Below, in pieces: positions 34,083-43,560 of a stretch of DNA of 64,000 nt. The position numbers and the translations under genes were made by a program. Origin of the DNA: Chryseobacterium caseinilyticum. GTDB lineage: Bacteria > Bacteroidota > Bacteroidia > Flavobacteriales > Weeksellaceae. Location of the stretch: assembly GCF_014837145.1 (NCBI RefSeq), contig NZ_JACYFS010000008.1, positions 94,553 to 158,552 on the forward strand. The letters are read 5' to 3'. The notes below the pieces were generated by a model that did not search any database, was not told the origin of the DNA, and worked only from the letters and a program-made list of their open reading frames with translations. Each line of letters starts with the position of its first letter. Within the stretch, counting starts at the first letter, position 1.

Positions 34083-35660
34083 ATGGCGCAGAAAGAAACA
34101 TTATCATCACTTACCCAGGGCAACTTTGCCAGAGAGCTTTCCATTTCAGATGGGAAAATGCCTCCCAATGCAATAGAATTTGAGAGATTGGTAATCGGAA
34201 CTTTTCTTATTGATAAAAAAGGATTAGATCATTCTATAGATCTTCTGACGCCGGATGTTTTCTACGATCCCAGACATCAGGTAATCTTCAGAGCTATTTT
34301 AAAACTTTATGAAGGTAACCATCCTGTTGACATCATGACCGTTATTCAGGAACTTAAAAAAGAAGAAAAACTGAATCTGGCAGGTGGTGATCATTATATC
34401 ATCGAACTTACGATGGGAGTAAGTTCAAGCGCGCACATCGAATATCACGTAAGAGTAATTCTTGAAAAATATATTCTCCGAAGCCTTATTAATGTTTCAG
34501 CCAATGTTATCGATTCCTCATACAAAGAATCTACCGATGTTTTCGAACTTTTAGATAAAGCAGAACAGTCATTTTTTGAAATTACTAATGGTACCATTAA
34601 AAAAGGATTTGATACGGCGAACTCTTTAGTGAAACAGGCGATTGAAACCATTAAATCTTTAAAAGACAAAGAGGGACTTTCAGGTGTGCCTTCAGGTTTC
34701 CGGGATATTGATAAAGAAACTGGAGGCTGGCAGAATTCTGACCTTATTATCATTGCGGCGCGTCCGGCAATGGGAAAAACAGCCTTTATTCTTTCCATGG
34801 CAAGAAATATTGCGGTAGGTCATAAAATTCCGATGGCATTATTCTCTCTTGAGATGGCGTCCGTACAGTTAATCACCAGGATGATTGCCTCAGAAACCAG
34901 AATTTCATCTGAAAAATTAAGAAAAGGAACACTTGATGATGAGGAATGGCAGAGATTATTCTCTAACGTTTCTGAACTTGAAAATGCACCGCTTTACATA
35001 GACGAAACCCCATCACTTTCTATATTCGATTTCCGTGCAAAATGCCGGAGACTGGTAATGCAGCATGGCGTAAAGATGGTGATGGTCGATTATCTTCAGC
35101 TGATGACCGCCGGTGGAGGCAGCGGAAAAGGAAGTGGAAACCGTGAGCAGGAAATCTCAATGATTTCCCGATCTTTAAAAGCCATCGCAAAAGAACTCAA
35201 CATACCGGTAATTGCACTTTCCCAGCTTTCAAGAAGTGTGGAAACACGTCCTGGGAAAAGACCTCAGCTTTCAGATTTGAGAGAATCCGGTGCTATTGAG
35301 CAGGATGCAGATATCGTATCTTTCATTTTCAGACCGGAGTATTACAAAATTACAACCTGGGATAATGATGAGGAAGGCGCAGAGACCTCAACCGAAAATC
35401 AGGCGGAATTGATCATTGCGAAACACAGAAACGGTGCCACGGCAGACGTAAGATTGTCGTTCCTGAAGCATTTTGCAAAATTTGGGGATGTGGAAGAAGC
35501 GTTCAATATGCATGCAGGAGGTAATTTTAATGAACCAAGCGGTTTCGAAAAAATCAAAACCACTATTCAGCCGGGTGCAGCATTTGATTTACCAGATAAT
35601 TCCAAACTTTCAGGTTCTTCAATGAATGATTTTGATGATGAAGAAGATTTTCCTTTTTAA
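34083..35660 (+). CDS. dnaB: Replicative DNA helicase DnaB
   Basis: A 525-residue hexameric helicase that unwinds DNA at the replication fork. The N-terminal DnaB domain is at about 25-130 (PPNAIEFERLVIGTFLIDK). The RecA-like domain begins with GVPSGFRDIDKETGGWQ and Walker A AARPAMGKTAF (Lys232). It continues with SLEMASVQLITRMIASE, Walker B MVMVDYLQLM, VIALSQLSRSVETRPGKRPQLSDLRESGAIEQDAD and an arginine-finger-type IIAKHRNG. An acidic Asp/Glu tail ends the protein. No intein is present. It is flanked by T9SS surface-protein genes and followed by rnhA 83 bp later. Confidence 0.97.
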   Translation: MAQKETLSSLTQGNFARELSISDGKMPPNAIEFERLVIGTFLIDKKGLDHSIDLLTPDVFYDPRHQVIFRAILKLYEGNHPVDIMTVIQELKKEEKLNLAGGDHYIIELTMGVSSSAHIEYHVRVILEKYILRSLINVSANVIDSSYKESTDVFELLDKAEQSFFEITNGTIKKGFDTANSLVKQAIETIKSLKDKEGLSGVPSGFRDIDKETGGWQNSDLIIIAARPAMGKTAFILSMARNIAVGHKIPMALFSLEMASVQLITRMIASETRISSEKLRKGTLDDEEWQRLFSNVSELENAPLYIDETPSLSIFDFRAKCRRLVMQHGVKMVMVDYLQLMTAGGGSGKGSGNREQEISMISRSLKAIAKELNIPVIALSQLSRSVETRPGKRPQLSDLRESGAIEQDADIVSFIFRPEYYKITTWDNDEEGAETSTENQAELIIAKHRNGATADVRLSFLKHFAKFGDVEEAFNMHAGGNFNEPSGFEKIKTTIQPGAAFDLPDNSKLSGSSMNDFDDEEDFPF

Positions 35661-35678
35661 ATCTAATTTAAAATTAAT

Positions 35679-35743
35679 CCAAAATTGAAAATCAAACTCA
35701 TAACTTTCAACCTCAACCTTATCCTTAACCTCAACCTAATACT
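35679..35743 (+). repeat. Degenerate short-unit array abutting the rnhA start
   Basis: From 35708, hexamers CAACCT, CAACCT, TATCCT, TAACCT, CAACCT and AATACT run without a gap to the TTG start at 35744. TAACCT is a rotation of the TTAACC unit at 63715. The preceding bases (35679-35707) have a weaker 7-nt rhythm (AAAATTG, AAAATCA, AACTCAT, AACTTTC). Confidence 0.55.
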
Positions 35744-36226
35744 TTGAGAATCGAAATTTACACCGACGGTGCATGCAGTGGAAACCCCGGAAGAGGAGGT
35801 TACGGAATTGTAATGCGAGTTCCTGAAAAAAACTACCAGAAAACTTTCTCCAAAGGTTTCAGAAAAACCACCAACAACAGGATGGAGCTTCTTGCGGTAA
35901 TTGTTGCGCTGGAAAAACTAAAGTCAGCAGATAACGATATTCATATCTTCACAGACAGCAAATATGTTTCTGATGCCATCAATCAAAACTGGATTTCAGG
36001 TTGGGTAAAACGGGGATGGAAAAATGTAAAAAACCCTGATCTTTGGAAAAGAATGATTCCGCTTTACAATACTTATCAGCCAAAATTCCACTGGATTAAA
36101 GGCCATGCGGGACATTTTGAAAACGAACTGTGCGATAAACTTGCTGTAGCGGCGGCTGCAGGAACTAATCTTGAGATAGATATAAATTTTGAGAATCCCG
36201 AAAACGGCGGTCTTTTTAAAATTTAA
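35744..36226 (+). CDS. rnhA: Ribonuclease HI
   Basis: A 160-residue enzyme that cuts RNA in RNA-DNA hybrids. The four acidic active-site residues are visible: Asp8 in YTDGACSGNPG, Glu48 in NNRMELLAV, Asp71 in FTDSKYV and Asp131 in ENELCDKLA, with the His of KGHAGH nearby. The only start that keeps the first strand (RIEIYTDGA) is TTG at 35744; no ATG or GTG is available upstream in frame near the gene. The codon directly follows a degenerate CCTTAA-type repeat. It follows dnaB by 83 bp and may be co-transcribed. Confidence 0.95.
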   Translation: MRIEIYTDGACSGNPGRGGYGIVMRVPEKNYQKTFSKGFRKTTNNRMELLAVIVALEKLKSADNDIHIFTDSKYVSDAINQNWISGWVKRGWKNVKNPDLWKRMIPLYNTYQPKFHWIKGHAGHFENELCDKLAVAAAAGTNLEIDINFENPENGGLFKI

Positions 36227-36437
36227 ATCATATTGATTTACAGTAATTTAGACAAATAATATAATTTTCACTATTTTTAATGAATCAAAATGAAAAAATA
36301 GATTGTTATTCAATTCACTATCATCTTTATTATTTTTTGAAGGATAATCATCAATTATCATAAAATTAATAATATATTTTCATTATATAGACTTTTTATT
36401 TATATCTTTACGGCTCAATTCCAAAGTTCCCTTGTAT
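36227..36437. other. AT-rich gap between rnhA and the lectin-domain surface protein
   Basis: No gene is seen. A near-consensus -7 box, TATCTTTA (36403-36410, last base differs), lies 27 nt before ATG 36438 and may drive the surface-protein gene. Confidence 0.4.
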
Positions 36438-38705
36438 ATGAATAAAAATCTATTGTCTTATATAGCACTTTTTCTCATTTGTTTCAGTGCGTTATTCAAA
36501 TCCCAAACATATCAGCTAATCGGAAACCCTGTTGTAACAACAGGATGGACAATGGTAGCACCTACTACAACGGCAGTGAATGGTACTGATGCGTTTGTAC
36601 AAATTACACCGGACACCAATAATCAATCGGGCTCAATTAGGCTAAATGATCCTATCAACCTTAAATTTTGTGATAAATGGAGAGTTGAATTTGACTTCAG
36701 AATGGATTCCAACCAAACCGCAAATGGTGACGGACTTGCTTTCTGGTATCTTCAAAACCCGCCCGTAGCGAGTGTTTTAGGTTCAGGATTAGGTGTTTCG
36801 CAAAATGCAGTAGGATTGATTGTAGGTTTTGACACTTACAATAACACCACAACAGCTGTGATGAGTAAGGTTCACGTGGCTTACGGACAGGTTGCCAACA
36901 CCACCGACCAGAACAATGTGGAATATTTTAACGTTGCGGGTAGTTCATTCCACTCACCGGATCTCAATACAACATTGCCTTTTCAGGGAACAACTTACAA
37001 GCATGTAGAAGTAACTGCCGAAGTAAGCACCGCAAGCCCGACGGGATGGACGATTCAGATTAAAATTGACAATACAGTAATCTGTAACCAGCCTTTTGTA
37101 CCATCGGGAACAGCAGCAGCAATGACGCAGGGATATTTTGGATTTTCAGCGTCAACCGGAGGAAACAGATCGAGACATTCTATTAAAAATGTAAAAATTT
37201 ATACCGATAAAGTTCCTATTCTTCAGCCTACAATTTCACAATCCAACTGCCCGAATCCAACGACTGGTTTTGCAACAGTGAATTTAACATCATTCAACAA
37301 TCAGTTTGTAGCTAACCCAGCCAACTTTACTTTTACTTATTTCGTTCAGGGAAATCCTACTCCTATTGCAACTCCGGCAACATTTCAGTACAATGCTGCT
37401 ACAACCATTATTGTTCGTGTAAAGGATAACGCAGGTTTGCTTTGCGACAATGCCGACGGAAGAATCCAGCTGGCTTTAGGTGATTTTACCGCAAGTAACG
37501 TCACGTTGACGACGTGTAATAATAATTACGCAACAACAGCTACGTTTAATCTTACATCAGCTGCAGTCACTTCCACTCCCGGAGCAATAAAAAAATACTA
37601 TAAAACTCTTCAGGATCTGAATAACAATGTAAACGAAATCACAAACCCAGCTTCTTATGTTTCTGCCCCAGGGAAAGTTTATGTAAAAGTAACTACCCCA
37701 CAAGGCTGCACCGGAAATGCTGAAATCACATTAGCCTTCTTCCCTCTTCCGACAGCTACAGATGCAACTTTGCAGACGTGCTTTAAAACCGAAGTTGGTT
37801 TAATGGGAACATTTGACCTTACCACAGCAAACGTTTCTTCAGGAGTGGGAATTACAAAAGTTTATTTTACAACATTAGAAAATGCTTTAAATAATACCAA
37901 TCCTATTGCTGACCCTACCACTCACAATGCATCGAACTCTGTAGTTTATGTAAAAATAACAGGTACGAATTCTTGCTGGGTTATCAGAAAAATTACATTA
38001 GTAGTAATACCACCTACAAGATCTGCAGTTCTAAAAGATAAAATCATCTGTATGGAAGACCGCACTACTTTAGATGCGGGACCCGGTTTTGTAAGTTATG
38101 AATGGAGCACTGGCGCAACAACACAATCCATTACAGGAGTTCCTGTGGGGAGCTATTGGGTTAGACTTCAGACCGGAGCATGCTTTACCATGCAGTTTGT
38201 TTCTGTGAGAGCTGCCGGAAATCCTACAATTTCAAGTTTAGATATTACAAATAATACAATTACAGTAAATGTATCTGGCGGAACTCCGGCTTATCAGTAT
38301 TCTTTAAATGGTACGACATGGCAGACGTCAAATGTATTTACGGGATTACCAAGAGGTGAAAACAAGATATTTGTGAAAGATTCTTACAATTGCGAACCGA
38401 TTCAGATTCAGGTGACTGTCCCAAACCTGCTTAATGCCATCACTCCTAACGGTGACAATGTAAATGATGTGATTGATTACACTGCGCTTGCCTACAAAAA
38501 GAATCTTGTCTTTATAGTTTATGACAGATATGGCAACAAAAAATATGAGGCCGACAAAATCAGAAACTACAAGTGGGACGGAACTTCCGGCAATAAAAAA
38601 CTTCCTACAGGAACATATTGGTACACCATCTCTTGGAACGAAAACGACAAAAATAACACACAGACTGTTTACAACGGCTGGGTTTTATTAAAGAACAGGG
38701 AGTAA
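36438..38705 (+). CDS. L-type lectin-domain surface protein with T9SS type B sorting domain (mosaic form B2)
   Basis: A 755-residue secreted protein. The signal peptide is about 1-22. Residues about 23-260 form a legume-lectin-like jelly roll (GNPVVTTGWTMV, WRVEFDFRMDSN, GDGLAFWYLQNPP, VGLIVGFDTYNN, GYFGFSASTGGNRSRHSIKNVKI), which usually binds sugars. Ig-like repeats follow, and the C-terminal 270 residues match the protein at 31868, ending in the type B sorting domain (NAITPNGDNVNDVIDY to LLKNRE). ATG 36438 is chosen over TTG 36432. It may recognise polysaccharide at the cell surface; the ligand is unknown. Confidence 0.9.
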   Translation: MNKNLLSYIALFLICFSALFKSQTYQLIGNPVVTTGWTMVAPTTTAVNGTDAFVQITPDTNNQSGSIRLNDPINLKFCDKWRVEFDFRMDSNQTANGDGLAFWYLQNPPVASVLGSGLGVSQNAVGLIVGFDTYNNTTTAVMSKVHVAYGQVANTTDQNNVEYFNVAGSSFHSPDLNTTLPFQGTTYKHVEVTAEVSTASPTGWTIQIKIDNTVICNQPFVPSGTAAAMTQGYFGFSASTGGNRSRHSIKNVKIYTDKVPILQPTISQSNCPNPTTGFATVNLTSFNNQFVANPANFTFTYFVQGNPTPIATPATFQYNAATTIIVRVKDNAGLLCDNADGRIQLALGDFTASNVTLTTCNNNYATTATFNLTSAAVTSTPGAIKKYYKTLQDLNNNVNEITNPASYVSAPGKVYVKVTTPQGCTGNAEITLAFFPLPTATDATLQTCFKTEVGLMGTFDLTTANVSSGVGITKVYFTTLENALNNTNPIADPTTHNASNSVVYVKITGTNSCWVIRKITLVVIPPTRSAVLKDKIICMEDRTTLDAGPGFVSYEWSTGATTQSITGVPVGSYWVRLQTGACFTMQFVSVRAAGNPTISSLDITNNTITVNVSGGTPAYQYSLNGTTWQTSNVFTGLPRGENKIFVKDSYNCEPIQIQVTVPNLLNAITPNGDNVNDVIDYTALAYKKNLVFIVYDRYGNKKYEADKIRNYKWDGTSGNKKLPTGTYWYTISWNENDKNNTQTVYNGWVLLKNRE

Positions 38706-38712
38706 TCCCTAA

Positions 38713-38750
38713 AAAAATCACTTCTTAATGTAAGGAGTGATTTTTATTAC
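38713..38750 (+). terminator. Terminator after surface protein B2
   Basis: AAAATCACTTCTT-type arm (38713-38726) pairs with AAGGAGTGATTTTT (38733-38746), G-U allowed, followed by T-rich sequence. Confidence 0.78.
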
Positions 38751-38869
38751 CGCCTCTCTATCGCAGAAACAGGCTCCTCAGCTACACATTTGATACTTTA
38801 AAGTTATTTCAGACAATTTATTGTTTGACAAAACCTATACATTTACCTAATCAAAAATCTAATAATTAA

Positions 38870-41137
38870 ATGAAAAAAACTTTATTATTTTTTAGTCTCA
38901 CTTTATGCTTTCTATTTAACCTTAACAGAGCTCAGACGTATCAGCTGACAGGAAATCCTGTGGTTACTACTGGGTGGGATCTTGTTTCGGCAGCCACTGT
39001 GAGCACAGACTTTATCAGATTGACACCGGATCAGACGAGTCAGTTTGGCGCTATCAAACTTTCAGAACCTATCAACCTGAAATATTGTGATAAGTGGAAA
39101 GTTGAATTTGATTTCAGAATCGACGGAAACGGAACTACTTCTTACGGAAGAGGAGACGGATTGACATTTTGGTACCTTTCTAATCCACCGGCCGGCTTTA
39201 CTGCAGGTGGAGGCTTGGGGATTCCGGCAAATGCCAACGGATTGATGGTTGCATTTGATATTTTCAACAACTCTACAGAAGGACAGATGAGTAAAGTACA
39301 CGTATTGTACGGAACCAACAATCTGCCTGCAGGAAATCCTAATATAGAATACAATACAACCGCTAACAGCACCTATCACTCAGCTGATCTAAATCCTACA
39401 CAACCTTTCGTAGGAGCAAACTATAAGCACGTTGAAGTAAATGGTGAGACTGATCCTAACAATCCAAACAACTGGCTTATCCACATAAAAATTGACGGCG
39501 TTACCATTACCAACCAATCTTTCACTCCATCCGGCGGAGCAATTGGAATGACAACAGGATATTTTGGATTCTCATCAGCAACCGGAGCAGCAAGTGCAAG
39601 ACAATCTATTAAAAATGTAAAAATATTTGTTGATAAAGTTCCCATCTTTACTAATACAATCACTCCTTATGTTTGTATTAATCCAAGTACAGGAAATGGC
39701 GCAATAAATCTTACAGCTTATGCATCACAGTTTGTAAACAATCCTGCAAACTACACGATTACTTATTACGTAACAGGAAGCGGAACGCCAATTCCAAATC
39801 CAACAAACTTCACCTACACAGGAGCAACCAACATCACTGTAATCGTAAGTGATCCTTCGGCAACCCTTTGCGACAACGGCGACGGAAGGATAGTATTAAA
39901 CCCGCAACCTTTTGATGCAGTTGATGTCACACTTACAGAATGTAACAATAACAATGCAGGTGTCGGAATCTTTAATCTTGATGATGCTGCTGTAACAACT
40001 ATACAAGGTGTCACGAAGCACTTTTACCCAACTTTAGCCGCGTTGAATGCCGGAACCAATGAAATTATGAACTGGCCTGCATACCCTGCAGCAAACGGAA
40101 CTACAGTTTACGCACAGGTAACTACCCCTCAAGGATGTATCGATAATGCTAAAATAACCTTAAACCACTACCCTGTCGTAGTTGTAAATGATGCCATTCT
40201 CAGATCATGTTCAATTGAGACGAACCCATCAATGGGAACATTCAACTTAGCTGCGCCATCTGTAACACTACAACTGGGAACAGTAAAAAATTACTATCCA
40301 TCACTTACAGATGCCATTAACGATACGAACGAAATCACACTAATCAACAATTACGTTGCGCCTACCGGAGTAGTTTATGTAAGAGTAAGTGACAATAATC
40401 AATGTTATGGAGTTGCCAAAATCACTTTACAGGTAATTCCTCCGGTATATTCTACCGTTTTGGTTGATAAAGTTATCTGTTTCGAAGACAAAACCACGCT
40501 GGATGCAGGAACAGGATTCGACGGATACGAGTGGAGCACAGGAGCAACCACACAAACCATCAGCGGAGTTGGTGTAGGAACTTACTGGGTAAAATTAAAA
40601 ACTGGTGAGTGCTGGGTAACTCAGGCGGTAAAAATCTTCCCTTCTGATCAGCCTGTCATTAACTACGTTGAAATTTCAAACAATACAATTATTGTAAATG
40701 CTGCAGGAGGAACACCAGCGTATCAATATTCATTAGACAATACCAATAATTGGCAGGATTCTAACGAATTTAAAAATATCGCCCGTGGAGAATATACGAT
40801 TTACGTAAGAGATGCTTATAAGTGTGAGCCAATTCAAGTTGTGGTAACTGTACCGAATCTGGTAAATGTAATCACTCCGAATGCAGATGGAATGAATGAT
40901 TATATTGATTATTCAGCTTTAGGAAATAAAATCAATCTTGTCTTCAATGTTTACGACAGATACGGAGCCAAGATTCACCAGGGAGACAAAACCAATCAGT
41001 ACAAATGGGACGGAACTGCCAGCGGAAGAAAAGTTCCTACCGGAAGCTACTGGTACTCTGTAACATGGACAGAAAACAACAAAAACAGAACACCGGTGAA
41101 ATTCTCAGGATGGATCGTGGTGAAAAACAGAGAATAA
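38870..41137 (+). CDS. L-type lectin-domain surface protein with T9SS type B sorting domain (mosaic form B1)
   Basis: A 755-residue paralogue of the protein at 36438. After a signal peptide (about 1-23) comes the same lectin-like domain (GNPVVTTGWDLVSA, WKVEFDFRIDGN, GDGLTFWYLSNPPAGF, GYFGFSSATGAASARQSIKNVKIF). From about residue 445 it switches to the type seen at 29666: RSCSIETNPSMGTFNL, VDKVICFEDKTTLDAGTGFDGYEW and VKIFPSDQPV. The type B sorting domain (NVITPNADGMNDYIDY to VVKNRE) ends it. It should be displayed on the surface via T9SS. Confidence 0.9.
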   Translation: MKKTLLFFSLTLCFLFNLNRAQTYQLTGNPVVTTGWDLVSAATVSTDFIRLTPDQTSQFGAIKLSEPINLKYCDKWKVEFDFRIDGNGTTSYGRGDGLTFWYLSNPPAGFTAGGGLGIPANANGLMVAFDIFNNSTEGQMSKVHVLYGTNNLPAGNPNIEYNTTANSTYHSADLNPTQPFVGANYKHVEVNGETDPNNPNNWLIHIKIDGVTITNQSFTPSGGAIGMTTGYFGFSSATGAASARQSIKNVKIFVDKVPIFTNTITPYVCINPSTGNGAINLTAYASQFVNNPANYTITYYVTGSGTPIPNPTNFTYTGATNITVIVSDPSATLCDNGDGRIVLNPQPFDAVDVTLTECNNNNAGVGIFNLDDAAVTTIQGVTKHFYPTLAALNAGTNEIMNWPAYPAANGTTVYAQVTTPQGCIDNAKITLNHYPVVVVNDAILRSCSIETNPSMGTFNLAAPSVTLQLGTVKNYYPSLTDAINDTNEITLINNYVAPTGVVYVRVSDNNQCYGVAKITLQVIPPVYSTVLVDKVICFEDKTTLDAGTGFDGYEWSTGATTQTISGVGVGTYWVKLKTGECWVTQAVKIFPSDQPVINYVEISNNTIIVNAAGGTPAYQYSLDNTNNWQDSNEFKNIARGEYTIYVRDAYKCEPIQVVVTVPNLVNVITPNADGMNDYIDYSALGNKINLVFNVYDRYGAKIHQGDKTNQYKWDGTASGRKVPTGSYWYSVTWTENNKNRTPVKFSGWIVVKNRE

Positions 41138-41162
41138 TTTTTTTTTCATACTTAATTAGCGA

Positions 41163-41194
41163 AGTCGCTCCTATAAAAAGGAGCGGCTTTTTTG
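41163..41194 (+). terminator. Terminator after surface protein B1
   Basis: AGTCGCTCCT (41163-41172) pairs with AGGAGCGGCT (41179-41188) with one G-U, followed by TTTTTT. Confidence 0.82.
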
Positions 41195-41253
41195 TTTAGA
41201 CAATTTCTAAATAGATATTTCGTTTAAAAGACAGTTTATTCACATTCAATTCT

Positions 41254-41261
41254 TAAATTTG
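41254..41261 (+). promoter_or_regulatory. -7 promoter box TAAATTTG, 4 nt before the nitroreductase start
   Basis: TAAATTTG ends 4 nt before ATG 41266, again predicting a leaderless mRNA. Confidence 0.5.
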
Positions 41262-41265
41262 TTAT

Positions 41266-41895
41266 ATGAATTATTTGGAAGCTTTAAGCAGAAGATATTC
41301 TGTAAAAAAATTCAACCCAGAAATGCGCATTCCTCAGGATGTGCTTTTAAATATACTCGAGTCCGGAAAGCTTGCTGCAAGCTCACAGGGACTTCAGCCG
41401 TACAGAATTTTGGTAGTGGAAAGCAGCGGTATGAAAGAAAAACTCATTCCCGCCTTTTACAATCCTTCACAGATTTCTACCTGTTCGCATCTTATTGTTT
41501 TAGTTTCAAAAAAAAATGTTGAAGAAGGGTACTTGGATGGATATTTTAAGCATATTTCAGAAGTCCGTGAGCATCCGGTGGAAAATTTAGATCTTTTCAG
41601 AAAAAGCATTACTAAACATTTCAACACACAGGAGCATGATGATATTCTCAACTGGGCAGAAAAGCAATCTTACATTGTTTTAGCCAATCTGATGTATGCA
41701 GCTGCCATTGAAAAGATCGATACTTGCCCCATGGAAGGTTTCAGACAGGATTTGATTGAAGAAATTTTAAATATTGATTCTGAAAACGAAAAAGTAACCG
41801 TGACGCTGGCTTTAGGCTACCGATCAGAGGAAGACGAGTTCCAGCACATGAAAAAAGTAAGAAAACCCAACGATAAATTGTTTAAATTTATTTAA
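41266..41895 (+). CDS. Nitroreductase-family flavoprotein
   Basis: A 209-residue FMN enzyme of the nitroreductase family. The opening LEALSRRYSVKKFNPEMRI matches the usual FMN phosphate-binding RRSxRxF region (here RRYSVKKF), followed by LAASSQGLQPYRILVV. Later ANLMYAAAIEKIDTCPMEGF fits the family's conserved GxDxCPxxGF stretch. Such enzymes reduce quinones or nitro-compounds with NAD(P)H. It precedes nadB by 31 bp, so it is probably in the same operon as the NAD synthesis genes. The physiological substrate is unknown. Confidence 0.87.
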   Translation: MNYLEALSRRYSVKKFNPEMRIPQDVLLNILESGKLAASSQGLQPYRILVVESSGMKEKLIPAFYNPSQISTCSHLIVLVSKKNVEEGYLDGYFKHISEVREHPVENLDLFRKSITKHFNTQEHDDILNWAEKQSYIVLANLMYAAAIEKIDTCPMEGFRQDLIEEILNIDSENEKVTVTLALGYRSEEDEFQHMKKVRKPNDKLFKFI

Positions 41896-41926
41896 TTATT
41901 TTAGACGACTGTCTTAAAGCAAGAAT

Positions 41927-43504
41927 ATGATAAAAGCGGATGTATTAGTGATCGGTTCGGGAATTTCCGGACTTTCTTATGCCATAAAAGTTTCAGAGCA
42001 GTTTCCCGATGCCAAAATCATCATCGTCACAAAGTCTGATGAAGACGAGAGCAACACCAAATACGCTCAGGGCGGTCTGGCAGTAGTTACCGATTCTAAA
42101 AATGATAATTTCGAAAAACACATCGAAGACACCATGCGTGCCGGAGATGGAGAAAATAAAAGAGACGTTGTGGAAATGGTCGTGAGAGAGGCACCTGCAA
42201 GATTCAACGAAATCGTGGAATGGGGCGCTAATTTCGATATGAAAAACGGAGAATTTGCTTTAGGCAGAGAAGGTGGTCACACCGAAAACAGAATCGTACA
42301 TCACAAAGACATTACAGGTTTTGAAATTGAAAGAGCTTTACTTCAAACCGCTAAAAGCAGTCCGAATATTGAGATTCTTGATCATCATTACGTTATCGAC
42401 ATCATCACCCAACATCACGTTCCCGGAAAAGAACTGAATGAAGGTGAAATCAATTGCTACGGTGCCTATATTTTAGATGAAAAATCGAAATCTATAAAAA
42501 AAATTACTTCGAAAATCACTTTAGTTGCCACTGGCGGCGCAGGACATGTTTACAAAAACACCACAAACCCAGTTATCGCAACCGGAGACGGAATTGCTTT
42601 CGTTGCGAGAGCAAAAGGTAAAGTGAGCAATATGCAGTACTATCAGTTTCATCCGACAGCTTTATTCAGCAAACTCGACGGAATGTTGTTTTTAATTTCC
42701 GAAGCAGTTCGCGGGGACGGAGCAAAACTGAGAACCAAAAAAGGCGAAAAATTCATGCACAAATATGATGAGCGTGAAGAACTGGCTTCCAGAGACATCG
42801 TTGCGAGAGCTATTGATGCCGAAATGAAAGTTACGGGAGATGAATTTGTAGGTTTGGATTGTCGCCACATGAGTCAGGAAAAATTTCTGGAACACTTCCC
42901 AAATATCTATAAAAAATGCAGAGATGAAGGAATTGATCCTTTCACACAGTTAATTCCGGTAGTTCCAGCTTGCCATTATTTAATGGGTGGAATTGATGTG
43001 GATAAAGACGGACAATCTTCTTTAAATAATTTATTCGCCGTTGGAGAATGCACCAATTCCGGACTTCACGGGGCAAACAGGCTTGCTTCTAATTCTTTAC
43101 TTGAAGGTTTGGTTTTTGGACACAACGCAGCCATCAAAACCATAGAATTATTAAAAGAGAACAATTTTGATTTTGATGATTTAAAAGCTGTTCCGGAATG
43201 GAACGAAGAAGGAATGAAGATTATCGATGAAATGGTGATTGTTTCTTACCTCAGAAAACAGCTTCAGGAAATGATGAGCGACTTAGTTGGAATCGTGAGA
43301 AGCAACCGCAGATTAAAAATGGCATTGCAGAAACATGCAGAAATCGCTGCCGCTGTTGATGAAATTTACCACTACTCTATTTTATCACCTCAACTTTCAG
43401 AATTAAGAAACTTAACAACAGTTGCCCATTTGATTATCATCCAATCTATGGAAATGACTCAAAATAAAGGAGCATTCTACAATAAAGATTTAGTACAGGC
43501 ATAA
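41927..43504 (+). CDS. nadB: L-aspartate oxidase
   Basis: A 525-residue FAD enzyme making iminoaspartate, the first step of de novo NAD synthesis. It begins with the dinucleotide-binding VLVIGSGISGLSYAIKV and then has the aspartate-oxidase block SNTKYAQGGLAVV, the active-site region GREGGHTENRIVHHKDITG, QYYQFHPTALF, SEAVRGDGAKL, SRDIVARAID, PACHYLMGGIDVD and GLHGANRLASNSLLEGLVFG. This residue set separates it from succinate dehydrogenase. The pathway continues with nadC, one gene downstream; nadA is not in this window. Confidence 0.96.
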   Translation: MIKADVLVIGSGISGLSYAIKVSEQFPDAKIIIVTKSDEDESNTKYAQGGLAVVTDSKNDNFEKHIEDTMRAGDGENKRDVVEMVVREAPARFNEIVEWGANFDMKNGEFALGREGGHTENRIVHHKDITGFEIERALLQTAKSSPNIEILDHHYVIDIITQHHVPGKELNEGEINCYGAYILDEKSKSIKKITSKITLVATGGAGHVYKNTTNPVIATGDGIAFVARAKGKVSNMQYYQFHPTALFSKLDGMLFLISEAVRGDGAKLRTKKGEKFMHKYDEREELASRDIVARAIDAEMKVTGDEFVGLDCRHMSQEKFLEHFPNIYKKCRDEGIDPFTQLIPVVPACHYLMGGIDVDKDGQSSLNNLFAVGECTNSGLHGANRLASNSLLEGLVFGHNAAIKTIELLKENNFDFDDLKAVPEWNEEGMKIIDEMVIVSYLRKQLQEMMSDLVGIVRSNRRLKMALQKHAEIAAAVDEIYHYSILSPQLSELRNLTTVAHLIIIQSMEMTQNKGAFYNKDLVQA

Positions 43505-43560
43505 TTGATTATTATTTAAAATTCTCAAATCGAAATTTAGAATTTCATTAAATTTTAGAG

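Noticed and set aside
29666..41137. Mobile genomic island carrying the four surface proteins
   Set aside because: No integrase, transposase, tRNA or attachment repeat is visible, and core genes dnaB and rnhA sit in the middle; local duplication and recombination explain it better.
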